Shown here one piece after another: positions 7,645 through 17,074 of a stretch of DNA of 64,000 bases. Numbering within the stretch: the first letter of the stretch is position 1; every line of letters begins with the position of its first letter. The notes under the pieces were generated by a model. It was not told where the DNA came from. It ran no database searches and was given only the letters and a program-made list of their open reading frames with translations. This stretch comes from Chitinophaga tropicalis (GTDB taxonomy: Bacteria; Bacteroidota; Bacteroidia; Chitinophagales; Chitinophagaceae), in NCBI RefSeq assembly GCF_009758205.1, contig NZ_WRXN01000001.1:1364001-1428000 (forward strand), given 5' to 3'. The position numbers and the translations under genes were made by a program.

Positions 7645-9090
7645 TTGGCTTTGTCTGAATTCAGCAGTATATCAGCTTTCCAGGAAGCATTATACGCCGG
7701 CAGAACAACCTGTACGGAGACGGTACAGCTATACCTGGACCGGATCGGACAGACTAAACACCTTAATGCCTTTCTGGAGGTTTTTGAAGAAGAAGCCCTG
7801 GAAAAAGCGCGCGCACTGGACTCCCGTATAAAGAACGGAGAACCTGTGGGGGCGCTTGCAGGCGTTGTAATAGGTATTAAGGATGTAATATGTTATAAAG
7901 GGCATAAAGTAAGTGCTGCCTCCCGTATACTGGAAGGGTTTACTTCCCTGTACTCTGCCACAGCTGTAGAAAGGCTGCTTGCAGAAGACGTAATTATCAT
8001 TGGCAATCTCAATTGTGACGAATTCGCAATGGGATCTACCAATGAAAATTCTGCATATGGACCCGTACTGAACGCCCTGGACAATACAAGAGTACCGGGC
8101 GGTTCTTCAGGAGGCTCTGCCGTAGCAGTTCAGGCAGGACTGTGTATGGTAAGCCTCGGTAGCGATACCGGAGGATCTGTACGCCAGCCGGCAGATTTTT
8201 GCGGCATTGTTGGGCTGAAACCTACGTACGGCCGCATTTCAAGGCATGGGCTTATTGCTTATGCCTCATCTTTTGATCAGATTGGCGTGTTTGGCAGGAA
8301 TATTGCGGATGTAGCGAAGGTGCTACAGTCAATTGCAGGGCCTGATGAATATGATAGTACAGCTTCAAAAGAAGAAGTACCTGATTATCAGACAATACAC
8401 AATAAATCCTGGAAAATAGCGTATTTAAAAGACGCACTGTATCACGAGGGCCTGGACCCCGAAATGAAAGAAGGGTATAGTATCTTTTTTGAAGAACTGG
8501 AAACTGCAGGCAATACCGTAACTGCTGTGGATTTCGCTTATCTTGACTATGTAGTTCCTGCATACTATGTACTGACTACTGCAGAGGCTTCTTCCAATCT
8601 TTCCAGGTTCGATGGTGTGAAATATGGCCACAGAACATCTTTAAAAAATCTCGAGTTAACAGATTTCTATAAAAAAAGCAGATCAGAAGGGTTTGGTAAA
8701 GAAGTAAAAAGGCGTATATTACTGGGGACTTTTGTGCTTAGCGCGGGTTATTATGATGCGTACTACACTAAAGCCCAGCAGGTTAGGAAACTGGTAGTAG
8801 ATAAATTATCAGAGATCCTTTCGGAATACGATGCCATTTTAATGCCAACTGTACCTTCCACTGCTTTCAAAATAGGCGAAAAGTCTAATGATCCAATAGC
8901 CATGTACCTGGCGGATATTTACACGGTACTGGCAAATCTGGCAGGGGTTCCGGCAATTTCCGTACCTTTGCGCCGGCATTCAAACGGAATGCCATATGGT
9001 GTACAGATCATCACAAAACAATTTAGCGAAGCGAGCTTGCTGAACATTGCAGATCACGTAATGAATATCAGCCAGGCCACTCCTGTTTAA
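7645..9090 (+). CDS. gatA: aspartyl/glutamyl-tRNA amidotransferase subunit A
   Basis: Glutaminase subunit of GatCAB, which amidates Glu-tRNA(Gln) and Asp-tRNA(Asn). The amidase-signature triad matches textbook numbering: Lys79 (VIGIKD), Ser154 (GGSSGGS) and Ser178 (GSDTGGSVRQP). The 481 residues are full length. The start is TTG: the frame has a stop at 7606 and no ATG or GTG before the conserved N-terminus, and a second TTG lies two codons on. It is followed after 7 bases by the lytic transglycosylase, so the two are probably cotranscribed. GatB and GatC are not in the window. Confidence 0.93.
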   Translation: MALSEFSSISAFQEALYAGRTTCTETVQLYLDRIGQTKHLNAFLEVFEEEALEKARALDSRIKNGEPVGALAGVVIGIKDVICYKGHKVSAASRILEGFTSLYSATAVERLLAEDVIIIGNLNCDEFAMGSTNENSAYGPVLNALDNTRVPGGSSGGSAVAVQAGLCMVSLGSDTGGSVRQPADFCGIVGLKPTYGRISRHGLIAYASSFDQIGVFGRNIADVAKVLQSIAGPDEYDSTASKEEVPDYQTIHNKSWKIAYLKDALYHEGLDPEMKEGYSIFFEELETAGNTVTAVDFAYLDYVVPAYYVLTTAEASSNLSRFDGVKYGHRTSLKNLELTDFYKKSRSEGFGKEVKRRILLGTFVLSAGYYDAYYTKAQQVRKLVVDKLSEILSEYDAILMPTVPSTAFKIGEKSNDPIAMYLADIYTVLANLAGVPAISVPLRRHSNGMPYGVQIITKQFSEASLLNIADHVMNISQATPV

Positions 9091-9097
9091 AATAAAT

Positions 9098-10441
9098 ATG
9101 TGTATGAGGAAAATCTTTTTACTACTGCTGTTACCATCTTTGGGTGTGTGGCATACTGAGGCGATGGGTGGCAACGGAGTACCTAAAGAGATGGTTACTC
9201 CCTATGGAGGACCGGATACTACGGTACTGAACCACAAGGTGCGTTTACCTAAAGACACAGCAATTGTGCCTACGGTAACATCACAGGCCGTGCGTAAGAA
9301 CGCACAAAGCCTTCCGTCCAGCATCAGCAGTCCAAAGGTCTATGAACAGATCAACAACAACATTGTAGCTGGTTACATTAACAACTTTGCCAGCAGGTAC
9401 AGCCAGCATTTACAGGTAATGGTATCCAAAGGACAACCATACTTCGTAATGGTAGAAAAAATATTCAGGGAACATGGTATCCCCGAAGAAATGAAATACC
9501 TCGCTGTTATTGAATCCAGCTTTAATACAAACGCACGCTCCCGTGTAGGAGCAGTAGGAGCCTGGCAGTTCATGTCCGGCACCGCCCGTATCTTCGGATT
9601 GAGCGTAGGTAAGAAAGTGGACGAACGTAAGGATTTCTACAAATCCACAGTAGCCGCTGCCAAATTCCTGAACGAACTGTATAACCAGTTCGGCGACTGG
9701 CTCCTGGTAGTAGCTGCCTATAACTGCGGCCCCGGCGGTGTACAACGTGCTATGAATGCCAGCGGACGCAGTGATTTCTGGGGCATGCAATACTTCCTGC
9801 CTGCAGAATCCCGTAACCATGTTTACAAATTCATCGCTACCGGTTATATCCTTGACAGGTTTAATAACTTCTTCGGTGTAGGCGATGATGGTAATGATAA
9901 CACTCCTGTAAACATACCTGTTACAAGCGCTGCATACAACACAACAGAACTTACAGAAGAAGAGATCTACAATACCGTAGAATTCAATATATCCGGTAAA
10001 TACCGCCTGGAAGCAATCGCTAAAAAGCTGAGCATGCAACAGGCAGAACTGGAACATCTGAACCCTGACTTTGCCAGGATGATGGCCAGCCCGGAAAACA
10101 GCTACGACCTGCGTATTCCCAAAGATAAAATGAAGGAATTCCAGGCTGAGAAAGAAGAGATACTGAAAGAATCACTTCAGATGATGCTGGATGACAAAGC
10201 CAGCGGTGTTGATAAATCAAGGTTCCCTGCTCCGGCAAAAATTAATACAGTAGCTGAGAGAAAAGTAACCACAAAAACAACTACCGCTAAAAAAGCAACT
10301 GCCAGAACATCAAAAGCTAAGGCTAAATCAACTGCCACAGCTAAAAAGAAAGCAGTAGCTAAAAAAGCAACGACAAAAAAGACAGCAGCTAAAAAGCCAG
10401 TTGCAAAGAAAACAACAACAACATTGAGAAAGCTTAACTAG
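9098..10441 (+). CDS. membrane-associated lytic transglycosylase (MltD-like) with Lys/Ala-rich tail
   Basis: Cleaves the MurNAc-GlcNAc bond of peptidoglycan. A signal peptide (RKIFLLLLLPSLGVWH) precedes an SLT domain with catalytic Glu139 (YLAVIESSFN), GAVGAWQFM and VVAAYNCGPGGV. A LysM-like segment (SGKYRLEAIAKKLSMQQAEL, about 295-345) follows. The last 60 or so residues are almost only Lys, Ala and Thr (KKATTKKTAAKKPVAKK), like histone H1 tails; this is unusual and could bind anionic wall polymers. The alternative start ATG 9104 removes two residues. It ends before a strong terminator. Confidence 0.9.
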   Translation: MCMRKIFLLLLLPSLGVWHTEAMGGNGVPKEMVTPYGGPDTTVLNHKVRLPKDTAIVPTVTSQAVRKNAQSLPSSISSPKVYEQINNNIVAGYINNFASRYSQHLQVMVSKGQPYFVMVEKIFREHGIPEEMKYLAVIESSFNTNARSRVGAVGAWQFMSGTARIFGLSVGKKVDERKDFYKSTVAAAKFLNELYNQFGDWLLVVAAYNCGPGGVQRAMNASGRSDFWGMQYFLPAESRNHVYKFIATGYILDRFNNFFGVGDDGNDNTPVNIPVTSAAYNTTELTEEEIYNTVEFNISGKYRLEAIAKKLSMQQAELEHLNPDFARMMASPENSYDLRIPKDKMKEFQAEKEEILKESLQMMLDDKASGVDKSRFPAPAKINTVAERKVTTKTTTAKKATARTSKAKAKSTATAKKKAVAKKATTKKTAAKKPVAKKTTTTLRKLN

Positions 10442-10458
10442 CTTATTAAAATACCTGA

Positions 10459-10488
10459 AAAGCCCGGTCATTTGACCGGGCTTTTTTT
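10459..10488 (+). terminator. terminator after the transglycosylase
   Basis: 11-bp GC-rich stem (10459-10469 with 10474-10484), ATTT loop, T tract. Confidence 0.88.
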
Positions 10489-10511
10489 ATTCCGGAATTT
10501 CTACTAATTTT

Positions 10512-10535
10512 ATATTTAGACAAATATCTAAATAT
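10512..10535 (+). promoter_or_regulatory. operator palindrome of the sdpRI operon
   Basis: ATATTTAGA (10512-10520) and TCTAAATAT (10527-10535) form a perfect 9-6-9 dyad ending one base before the ATG. It overlaps TATATTTA, a near -7 element. Position and shape fit an ArsR-type autorepressor. Confidence 0.7.
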
Positions 10536-10841
10536 ATGAACGCTCTCTTTAAAGCCCTGAATGACAAAACAAGAAGAGACATTCTTGAACTCCTGAAAAG
10601 CGGTGACAAAACCGCGGGAGAGATCGCAGATCACTTCCAGCATACCAAACCCACTATCTCCCATCACCTTGACCTGCTCAAACAGGCAGAACTTCTCACC
10701 AGTGAGAAAAAAGGCCAGTTCATTTATTACTCCCTCAACACTACTGTAGTAGATGAATTATTGAAATGGGTAATGCAGTTCACTTCAAATTCAAAACCTC
10801 TTCCTGAAGACAATAAAACCCTCGGATATGAAAACAATTAA
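10536..10841 (+). CDS. sdpR: ArsR-family transcriptional repressor, SdpR-like
   Basis: Winged-helix repressor of 101 residues: FKALNDKTRRDILELLKSGD, then the recognition helix TKPTISHHLDLLKQAELL and the wing SEKKGQFIYYSLN. The metal-binding Cys pairs of arsenic or zinc sensors are absent, as in SdpR, which responds through the membrane protein SdpI. The gene overlaps the next one by 14 bases, and a perfect dyad directly before the start suggests autoregulation. In Bacillus subtilis SdpR/SdpI control immunity to the SdpC toxin; no toxin gene is seen here, so the trigger is unknown. Confidence 0.88.
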   Translation: MNALFKALNDKTRRDILELLKSGDKTAGEIADHFQHTKPTISHHLDLLKQAELLTSEKKGQFIYYSLNTTVVDELLKWVMQFTSNSKPLPEDNKTLGYENN

Positions 10842-11697
10842 CTGGAATAAGGAAAGCATCTTTTTAATTATCCTCACTATCCCATGGATAGCATATCTAT
10901 TACTGCATACCCAACTGCCTGACCACATCCCCTCTCACTATACAGTAGATGACAGCGGCAACTGGGTAGCAGACAGGTACATGTCCCCCCTGGGAAATGT
11001 TATCTCTCTTTTCATAGCAGCCCTGGTGGTATATGCAGCCATGACCGCTCCCTCTTTTTTCAGACTGATAAGGGAGGATGAACAATACACAGGTAACTGG
11101 CTGTATTATTTCAAGCTGGCAATGGTGCTGTTCATTGTTCTGGCGCCTGTTTACCTGATGCTGGCGGCAGCCGGCTACACACCGGACCTTTCCGAAACTG
11201 TAACCGGTAACCTGGTCATGGTGCTGTTACTGGTGATCCTTAACATCTTCCAATATCTCCTCTTTTCCAAACTGAAGAACAAAGGGAAAAAACCTTTGCC
11301 TGAGAAACAATACAATATCATCTGGGCAGCTACACATGTGTTAACAAGCCTGGCTCCTATAGGCGTTATCCTTGCTGGTCAGGGAATGAAAGCAGAACGC
11401 CTGGTGCCTGAGGCTGTATTCCTGTTTCTGGCTATCATCGGGAACTTTATGTATAATATCCGTCCTAACAGGTTTATTGGTATCAGAACACCATGGACAT
11501 TAAGTAATGAAGAGGTTTGGGTGAAAACGCATAGACTGGGAGCGAAATGGACATTCTGGGCAGGGGTAACAGGATTTATTCTCTGTGTATTTGCGCCGGT
11601 GCAATGGCTGCGGTTCTTACTTCTTTTTATTGTGATAGGAGTAAGCGCCATACTGGTCACTTACTCCTATGTTATTCATAAAAAGATAGCCGGATAA
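10828..11697 (+). CDS. sdpI: SdpI-family integral membrane protein
   Basis: About eight hydrophobic segments. The N-terminal part is DUF1648-like (HTQLPDHIPSHYTVDDSGNW) and the C-terminal part is the SdpI domain (GNFMYNIRPNRFIGIRTPWTLSNEEVW followed by THRLGAKWTFWAG). The family acts as a membrane immunity protein and as signal receptor that titrates the SdpR repressor. Translation is coupled to sdpR by overlap. The stop codon abuts that of the convergent antiporter gene, with no space for a terminator. Confidence 0.9.
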   Translation: MKTINWNKESIFLIILTIPWIAYLLLHTQLPDHIPSHYTVDDSGNWVADRYMSPLGNVISLFIAALVVYAAMTAPSFFRLIREDEQYTGNWLYYFKLAMVLFIVLAPVYLMLAAAGYTPDLSETVTGNLVMVLLLVILNIFQYLLFSKLKNKGKKPLPEKQYNIIWAATHVLTSLAPIGVILAGQGMKAERLVPEAVFLFLAIIGNFMYNIRPNRFIGIRTPWTLSNEEVWVKTHRLGAKWTFWAGVTGFILCVFAPVQWLRFLLLFIVIGVSAILVTYSYVIHKKIAG

Positions 11698-13122
11698 TTA
11701 ACCTATCTGACTGGCCTGCAGCCGGCTTTCTTCCGTCTTTTTGACAAGATCCAGCAGCGGGCCGGTCATGAAAGTGGTGCCTAAAGCCATCAATACCATC
11801 ATGGCAAATATTTCAGGCGATAATATACCCAGGTCATAACCTATATTCAATACCACCAGCTCCATTAATCCGCGTGTATTCATCAATGCCCCGATGGCAA
11901 GAGAATCCATCCAGGATTGTCCCATCAGCCTGGCCGTAAAGGCGCTGCCGCCCAGTTTACCACCTACAGCTACCAGCATGATCAGACCAAAGACTGCCCA
12001 GAGATGCCCCTGTCCCAACAGGCCTATCTGCGTACGCAGACCGGTGAAAACAAAGAAAATAGGGAGTAGTAATAATACACTTACATCTTCCAGCTTATCT
12101 GTCAGCAGCTTCTGCACAGAAACATCTGCCGGCATGATCACACCAGCCAGGAAAGCGCCGAACAGCGCATGTATACCAATGATCTCAGCAAGCCATGCAG
12201 AAAACAACAGCACCATGAATCCAAGAGCTGCTACTGACTTTGAGTTACCGGCTTCCATCATCTTAGGGATCCTTTTTGACAGCCAGGGTTTGATGATATA
12301 AAGCATCAATCCCAGGAAAATAAGCGCCAGTACCAGCGTCAGCGCCGCGGTCCATAATGTGCCGGCCTTAACGATAGTGATCACTACAGCCAGGATACAC
12401 CATGCAGTCACATCATCGGCAGCTGCACAGGTAATAGCCAGCATACCAAGCGGGGTACCGCTAAGTTTTCTTTCCTGCACTATTCTTGCCAGTACCGGGA
12501 AAGCAGTGATGCTCATGGCAATACCCATGAACAGCGCAAATGAAAGGAAGCTCACATTTGCCGGTGCAAACTGCTGATACATGTAATAAGCAAGACATAC
12601 ACCCAGGAAGAAAGGAACAACAATGCTGGCATGACTGATCATAACAGCATCATGCGCTTTGTTCTTTACCTTATGGGTATCCAGTTCCATGCCCACCACA
12701 AACATAAAGAAGGCAAGACCTATCTGACTGAGGAATTGCAAGTTCTTAAAACTATCTGCCGGGAAAAGGAACGCACTGCCGCTGCCCCAGAGCCAGCCAA
12801 AGAGGGAAGGGCCCAGGCAGATACCTGCAACAATTTCACCCACTACTGAGGGCTGTCCTATAGCATTGGCCAGCTTACCGAATAAACGGGCCACCAGCAG
12901 GATTACTATGATCTGTAATAATAACAGCGCCAGCGGATTCTGGATATTATGTATAAGAGCACTTTTCACGTTCTCTGCAGACGATGCCGCTGTAGTGATC
13001 ACAGAAGGTGATACCTGGTGTATATTATGCTGCTGCAGATGACTGCCCTGCCTGATGATAAGCCAGATGAGGAATCCGAAGAAACCAATGATCAGCGGGT
13101 ACCACAACATTCTCTTATTCAT
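11698..13122 (-). CDS. CPA2-family cation/proton antiporter
   Basis: Membrane antiporter of 474 residues with about 13 helices. After an N-terminal helix and a loop rich in Ser/Ala, the Na_H_Exchanger domain starts near residue 62 ([21 protein letters not shown]). Marked motifs are [31 protein letters not shown] and the paired aspartates in [11 protein letters not shown], the ion-binding site of this clade. There is no cytosolic TrkA-N domain. It resembles the KefB/CHX-like branch and probably exchanges Na+ or K+ for H+. It is convergent with sdpI and divergent from the phospholipase gene. Confidence 0.9.
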   Translation of the reverse strand: MNKRMLWYPLIIGFFGFLIWLIIRQGSHLQQHNIHQVSPSVITTAASSAENVKSALIHNIQNPLALLLLQIIVILLVARLFGKLANAIGQPSVVGEIVAGICLGPSLFGWLWGSGSAFLFPADSFKNLQFLSQIGLAFFMFVVGMELDTHKVKNKAHDAVMISHASIVVPFFLGVCLAYYMYQQFAPANVSFLSFALFMGIAMSITAFPVLARIVQERKLSGTPLGMLAITCAAADDVTAWCILAVVITIVKAGTLWTAALTLVLALIFLGLMLYIIKPWLSKRIPKMMEAGNSKSVAALGFMVLLFSAWLAEIIGIHALFGAFLAGVIMPADVSVQKLLTDKLEDVSVLLLLPIFFVFTGLRTQIGLLGQGHLWAVFGLIMLVAVGGKLGGSAFTARLMGQSWMDSLAIGALMNTRGLMELVVLNIGYDLGILSPEIFAMMVLMALGTTFMTGPLLDLVKKTEESRLQASQIG

Positions 13123-13246
13123 AATATACCTGATTTGTTCAGACGAAAGATAATAATAATCTCCCGGTATAGGTCCATATTAATTCATTTAAAACTTTCC
13201 TCAGAATAGCAGCAGCTTGCTCTCTCTTATGTATATTGTCATCATT

Positions 13247-15640
13247 ATGGATACCAGGAGAGACTTCATCAAAAAAGCCGCATTATTATCCGGCGGTACC
13301 GGCCTGCTGGGCGTATTACCAGCATCTGTACAACGTGCCCTCGCCATTGACCCTGCACCGGGAAGCAGCTTCCTCGATGCAGAACATATAGTACTGTTAA
13401 TGCAGGAAAACCGTTCCTTTGATCATTGCTACGGTACCCTGAAAGGCGTACGCGGATTCAACGATCCACGCGCTGTTAAACTTCCCGATAACAACCTTGT
13501 ATGGTTGCAGTCTAATGCCGAAGGACAAACATTTGCACCCTTCCGCCTGGACCTGAAAGACTCTAAGGTTACATGGATGAGCTCTCTCCCGCACTCCTGG
13601 GAAAACCAGGTAGATGCCCGCAATGACGGTAAATATGATCGCTGGCTGGATGTGAAGAGATCAGGGAATAAAGAATATGCAGACCTGCCGCTTACAATGG
13701 GATATTTTACACGGGAGGATATTCCCTTCTACTATTCCTTCGCAGATGCGTTTACTATATGTGACCAGAATTTCTGTTCTTCACTGACAGGTACAACACC
13801 TAACCGCCTGTATTTCTGGAGCGGCACCATCAGGGAGAAGCAAAGCACGGATGCCGCTCCCAACGTACGTAATGAAGAAGTGGATTATGGAGTACCGGCA
13901 AGCTGGACCACATTTCCGGAAAGACTGGAAGACAATGGCATCTCCTGGAAGGTATACCAGAATGAATTGAGCGTAGGCGTTGGATTTACAGGAGAAGAAG
14001 ATGCCTGGCTGGCTAACTTCACGGACAACCCGCTGGAGTTCTTTTCTCAATACCTGCCGCAATTCTCTGCAGCACATTATGACTATCTGAAGAAAAAAAA
14101 TGATCAGCCGGAAGAAACGGAGAAATGGAGCCCGGAGAAATATGCTGCGCTTTCACAGAGAGAAAAGAACTTACACGAAAAGGCATTCACTACAAATAAG
14201 AATGACCCGGACTATCATCAGCTCACTACTCTTGAATATAATGATAACGGCGTAAAGCGTACCGTACAGGTACCGAAGGGCGATGTGTTGCATCAGTTCC
14301 GGGAAGATGTGAAGAATAAGCAACTACCAACTGTTTCATGGCTGGTAGCGCCTGAAAACTTCTCAGATCATCCAGGCGCTCCGTGGTATGGGGCATGGTA
14401 TATATCTGAGGTGCTGGATATCCTGACACAGGACCCGGAAGTATGGAAGAAGACCATCTTCATCCTGGCTTATGATGAAAATGATGGCGATTTTGATCAC
14501 GTACCTCCTTTTGTTCCTCCTCATGGTAAAGATAACGGACTTGTTTCTGAAGGTATAGATACCTCCGTGGAGTTTGTGACGATGGAACAGGAAATGAGAA
14601 AGAAAGGGGTGAAGGAAGAGAATGCAAGAGAAAGCCCTATAGGATTAGGATATCGTGTACCGCTGGTAGTGGCGTCTCCCTGGAGCCGGGGCGGATATGT
14701 TAACTCGGAAGTGTTTGACCACACCTCTGTGCTGCAGTTCCTGGAACATTTTCTGACAAACAAAACAGGTAAAAAGATAGTTGAGTCAAATATCAGTCAG
14801 TGGAGGCGTACCATATGCGGAGACCTGACCTCTGTATTCCGTCCGTACAACGGCGAGAAACTGGATGCTCCTGCTCCTGTGGAAAGAGATGCCTTTATAG
14901 AAACGATCCATAAAGCACAGTTCAAAAAAGTACCTGCAGGCTTTAAACAACTTACACCGGAAGAGATTGCAGCTATCAACAGAAATCCCGCTGACGCTCC
15001 TCATATGGCTAAACAGGAAGAAGGAATACGTCCTGCCTGTGCATTGCCTTATGAGTTGTACGTAGATGGGAAGAAAGATGATGGCGCTTTCAGGATAAAA
15101 TTCACTGCCGGGAAAGAGATGGCAGGGCAAAAAGCGGTAGGCGCCCCCTTCCATGTATATTATGGTTTTGAGAACAAGGTAAGAGCTTATGCTATAGCAG
15201 CGGGAGACAGTCTCACTGATGAATGGAGCATAGAGGGGACAGGTCGTTACCAGTTCAGGGTATATGGCCCGAACGGTTTCTTCAGGGAGTTTAAGGGATA
15301 TAAGAATGATCCGCAGATAGAAGTAAAGTGTGACTATGAGCGGAGAGGACAACGCTTTACCGGTAATGTTTCTCTTTTGCTGGAGAATCACCATACAGCA
15401 TCGCAGCATATTGTGATACAAGACAACGCTTATAACATGGGTAGTAAAACAGTGGTATTAGGGCCTGGTGCAAGGAAGACTGTTGAGTTAGATCTGAAGA
15501 GCAGTTACGGCTGGTATGATTTGAGTGTGGAAGTAAACGGAGATAAAGAGTTTGTTCGCCGTTATGCTGGTCACGTAGAAACCGGCGCCGGCAGTTTCAG
15601 TGATCCATTGATGGGTGGTTTGACACGCAAGGGGGAATAA
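13247..15640 (+). CDS. phosphocholine-specific phospholipase C, Tat-exported
   Basis: Hydrolyses phosphatidylcholine or sphingomyelin-type lipids. The N-terminus MDTRRDFIKKAALLSGG is a twin-arginine signal, which fixes the ATG at 13247 rather than 13217. The phosphoesterase domain shows HIVLLMQENRSFDHCYGTL, the Tat-PLC landmark, FADAFTICDQNFCSSLTGTT, AYDENDGDFDHVPPFVPP and FDHTSVLQFLEHF. Two C-terminal DUF756 domains (about 585-700 and 705-785) complete the usual 797-residue architecture. It needs the Tat system, of which tatA is in this window. Calling it PlcC or PlcN would go beyond the evidence. Confidence 0.92.
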   Translation: MDTRRDFIKKAALLSGGTGLLGVLPASVQRALAIDPAPGSSFLDAEHIVLLMQENRSFDHCYGTLKGVRGFNDPRAVKLPDNNLVWLQSNAEGQTFAPFRLDLKDSKVTWMSSLPHSWENQVDARNDGKYDRWLDVKRSGNKEYADLPLTMGYFTREDIPFYYSFADAFTICDQNFCSSLTGTTPNRLYFWSGTIREKQSTDAAPNVRNEEVDYGVPASWTTFPERLEDNGISWKVYQNELSVGVGFTGEEDAWLANFTDNPLEFFSQYLPQFSAAHYDYLKKKNDQPEETEKWSPEKYAALSQREKNLHEKAFTTNKNDPDYHQLTTLEYNDNGVKRTVQVPKGDVLHQFREDVKNKQLPTVSWLVAPENFSDHPGAPWYGAWYISEVLDILTQDPEVWKKTIFILAYDENDGDFDHVPPFVPPHGKDNGLVSEGIDTSVEFVTMEQEMRKKGVKEENARESPIGLGYRVPLVVASPWSRGGYVNSEVFDHTSVLQFLEHFLTNKTGKKIVESNISQWRRTICGDLTSVFRPYNGEKLDAPAPVERDAFIETIHKAQFKKVPAGFKQLTPEEIAAINRNPADAPHMAKQEEGIRPACALPYELYVDGKKDDGAFRIKFTAGKEMAGQKAVGAPFHVYYGFENKVRAYAIAAGDSLTDEWSIEGTGRYQFRVYGPNGFFREFKGYKNDPQIEVKCDYERRGQRFTGNVSLLLENHHTASQHIVIQDNAYNMGSKTVVLGPGARKTVELDLKSSYGWYDLSVEVNGDKEFVRRYAGHVETGAGSFSDPLMGGLTRKGE

Positions 15641-15651
15641 CTGTAACTTTG
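15619..15651 (+). promoter_or_regulatory. promoter of the SDR gene
   Basis: TTTG (15619-15622), 21 bases, then TAACTTTG (15644-15651), full consensus. The -33 box lies inside the end of the phospholipase gene. Confidence 0.65.
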
Positions 15652-15673
15652 CAGCTGATTAAATTTAAGAGAG

Positions 15674-16390
15674 ATGGAATCAATAAAAGGTAAGAATGCC
15701 CTTGTAACAGGTGCAGGAAAAGGAATAGGTAAAGCAGTAGCAAAGCAGCTGGCAGCAGAAGGTGTAAATCTTGCATTGCTGGCGCGTACAGAAAATGATC
15801 TGAAGATTTTGGCAGAAGAGCTGAAAGCAACAGGTGTGAAAGTAGTTTATGCAGCTGCCGACGTAGCTGACAGGCAGGCGGTTGAAGCTGCTATCACTAA
15901 GCTGACAGCAGAACTGGGCACAATAGATATTCTCATTAACAATGCAGGCATCGGTAAGTTTGCGAAGTTCCTGGAACTGGAACCGGAGCAGTGGGAGCAG
16001 GTGATAAAAGTGAATCTCTTTGGCGCCTACTATGTGATCCGGGCTGTATTGCCGGGCATGTTATCCCGCCAGACAGGAGATATCGTGAATATCTCTTCCA
16101 CTGCAGGACAGCGGGGTGCTCCGCTGACAAGTGCTTACAGCGCTTCTAAGTTTGGCCTGATAGGTCTATCAGAATCACTGATGCAGGAAGTGCGTAAATC
16201 CAATATCCGTGTTACTACTTTGACGCCAAGTACTATTGCTACAGATATGGCTATAGAATTGAAGCTCACAGATGGCAATCCTGAAAAAGTAATGCAGCCG
16301 GAAGATTTTGCAGAGCTGATAGTAATGCAGCTGAAACTTAACAGGCGTACTTTCGTGAAAGAAGCCGGGCTATGGTCAACCAACCCTTAA
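15674..16390 (+). CDS. short-chain dehydrogenase/reductase, FabG-like
   Basis: NAD(P)H-dependent oxidoreductase of 238 residues with the classical SDR pattern: TGAGKGIG cofactor loop (about 13-20), NNAG (about 89-92), catalytic Ser in NISSTAG and YSASK (Tyr and Lys of the active site). The sequence is FabG-like (3-ketoacyl reductase), but the gene is alone, so a fatty-acid role is not shown. It has its own promoter and ends at a terminator shared with the convergent SufE-like gene. Confidence 0.9.
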   Translation: MESIKGKNALVTGAGKGIGKAVAKQLAAEGVNLALLARTENDLKILAEELKATGVKVVYAAADVADRQAVEAAITKLTAELGTIDILINNAGIGKFAKFLELEPEQWEQVIKVNLFGAYYVIRAVLPGMLSRQTGDIVNISSTAGQRGAPLTSAYSASKFGLIGLSESLMQEVRKSNIRVTTLTPSTIATDMAIELKLTDGNPEKVMQPEDFAELIVMQLKLNRRTFVKEAGLWSTNP

Positions 16391-16418
16391 TTTGTTTTTA
16401 GGGAACATCCCCCCATAT

Positions 16419-16455
16419 AAAAAAACGCTTTTGTCACAGACAAAAGCGTTTTTTT
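16419..16455. terminator. bidirectional terminator between SDR and SufE-like genes
   Basis: 17-bp perfect stem (16419-16435 with 16439-16455) with core ACGCTTTTGTC, flanked by As and Ts so it works on both strands. Related to the hairpins at 24172 and 29136. Confidence 0.9.
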
Positions 16456-16456
16456 A

Positions 16457-16888
16457 TTAAAAACCCTGTAATAATTGTATCTGATAAGCCACCGCCTGAG
16501 ACTTCATCTTCTTCAATATTAACGGCCATTGAATATTGAACGGTTGCTGAAAGATATCTGCAACAGAAAGCTCATTCATAAAATAGATATCTGCATTGGC
16601 AATATCCCTGGGATGATTGCCGGACAGTACCCTGATAAACAATCCCAGCAACCCTTTGCTGAGAGTATCTGTTCCTGCCGCAGAAAACCACACCTTTTCC
16701 TTAATGTACACAGCATGTACCCACAGGTCAGATACCCAGCCCTGTACCCGGTAATGATCATGTTTATATTTATCCTCCATTACAGGGAGCGACTTTGCAA
16801 CAGTTCTCAGATAGTTCATACGGTTTTCCGGAGCTTCCAGCAGCAGAAAATCTTCTATCAGTTTATCCTGTACTTCATTTATTGACAT
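16457..16888 (-). CDS. SufE-like protein lacking the catalytic cysteine
   Basis: The 143 residues align end to end with SufE (E. coli 138 aa): KLIEDFLLLEAPENRMNYL, the YRVQG..SDLWVHA strand, LSKGLLGLFIRVLSG and FNIQWPLILKKMKSQAVAY. SufE accepts sulfur from the desulfurase SufS on Cys51 in the motif QGCQSQVW. Here residue 51 is Trp, codon TGG at 16736-16738, and no other cysteine occurs in the protein. Sulfur relay by the known mechanism is therefore impossible. It may be a scaffold or regulator, or an inactive paralogue. No suf genes are nearby. Confidence 0.8.
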   Translation of the reverse strand: MSINEVQDKLIEDFLLLEAPENRMNYLRTVAKSLPVMEDKYKHDHYRVQGWVSDLWVHAVYIKEKVWFSAAGTDTLSKGLLGLFIRVLSGNHPRDIANADIYFMNELSVADIFQQPFNIQWPLILKKMKSQAVAYQIQLLQGF

Positions 16889-17074
16889 AGACTTTCGGTT
16901 TTAAGAATGCTGTATGAAATTATTAACCATACAGGCTGTAAGTATCTCAGATACGGAAATTAATTTACGCGATCAGAAAAATTGCTATGTCACTAAAATC
17001 TTAAGATAAACTTCATTTTTACATCCGGATGTTTTCGTATTTTGTAACAAGATGGGTTTGCCAAGAGCCAAAAT

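Noticed and set aside
10261..10441. Low-complexity tail as frameshift or sequencing error
   Set aside because: The frame stays open with consistent Lys and Ala codons and ends just before a proper terminator.
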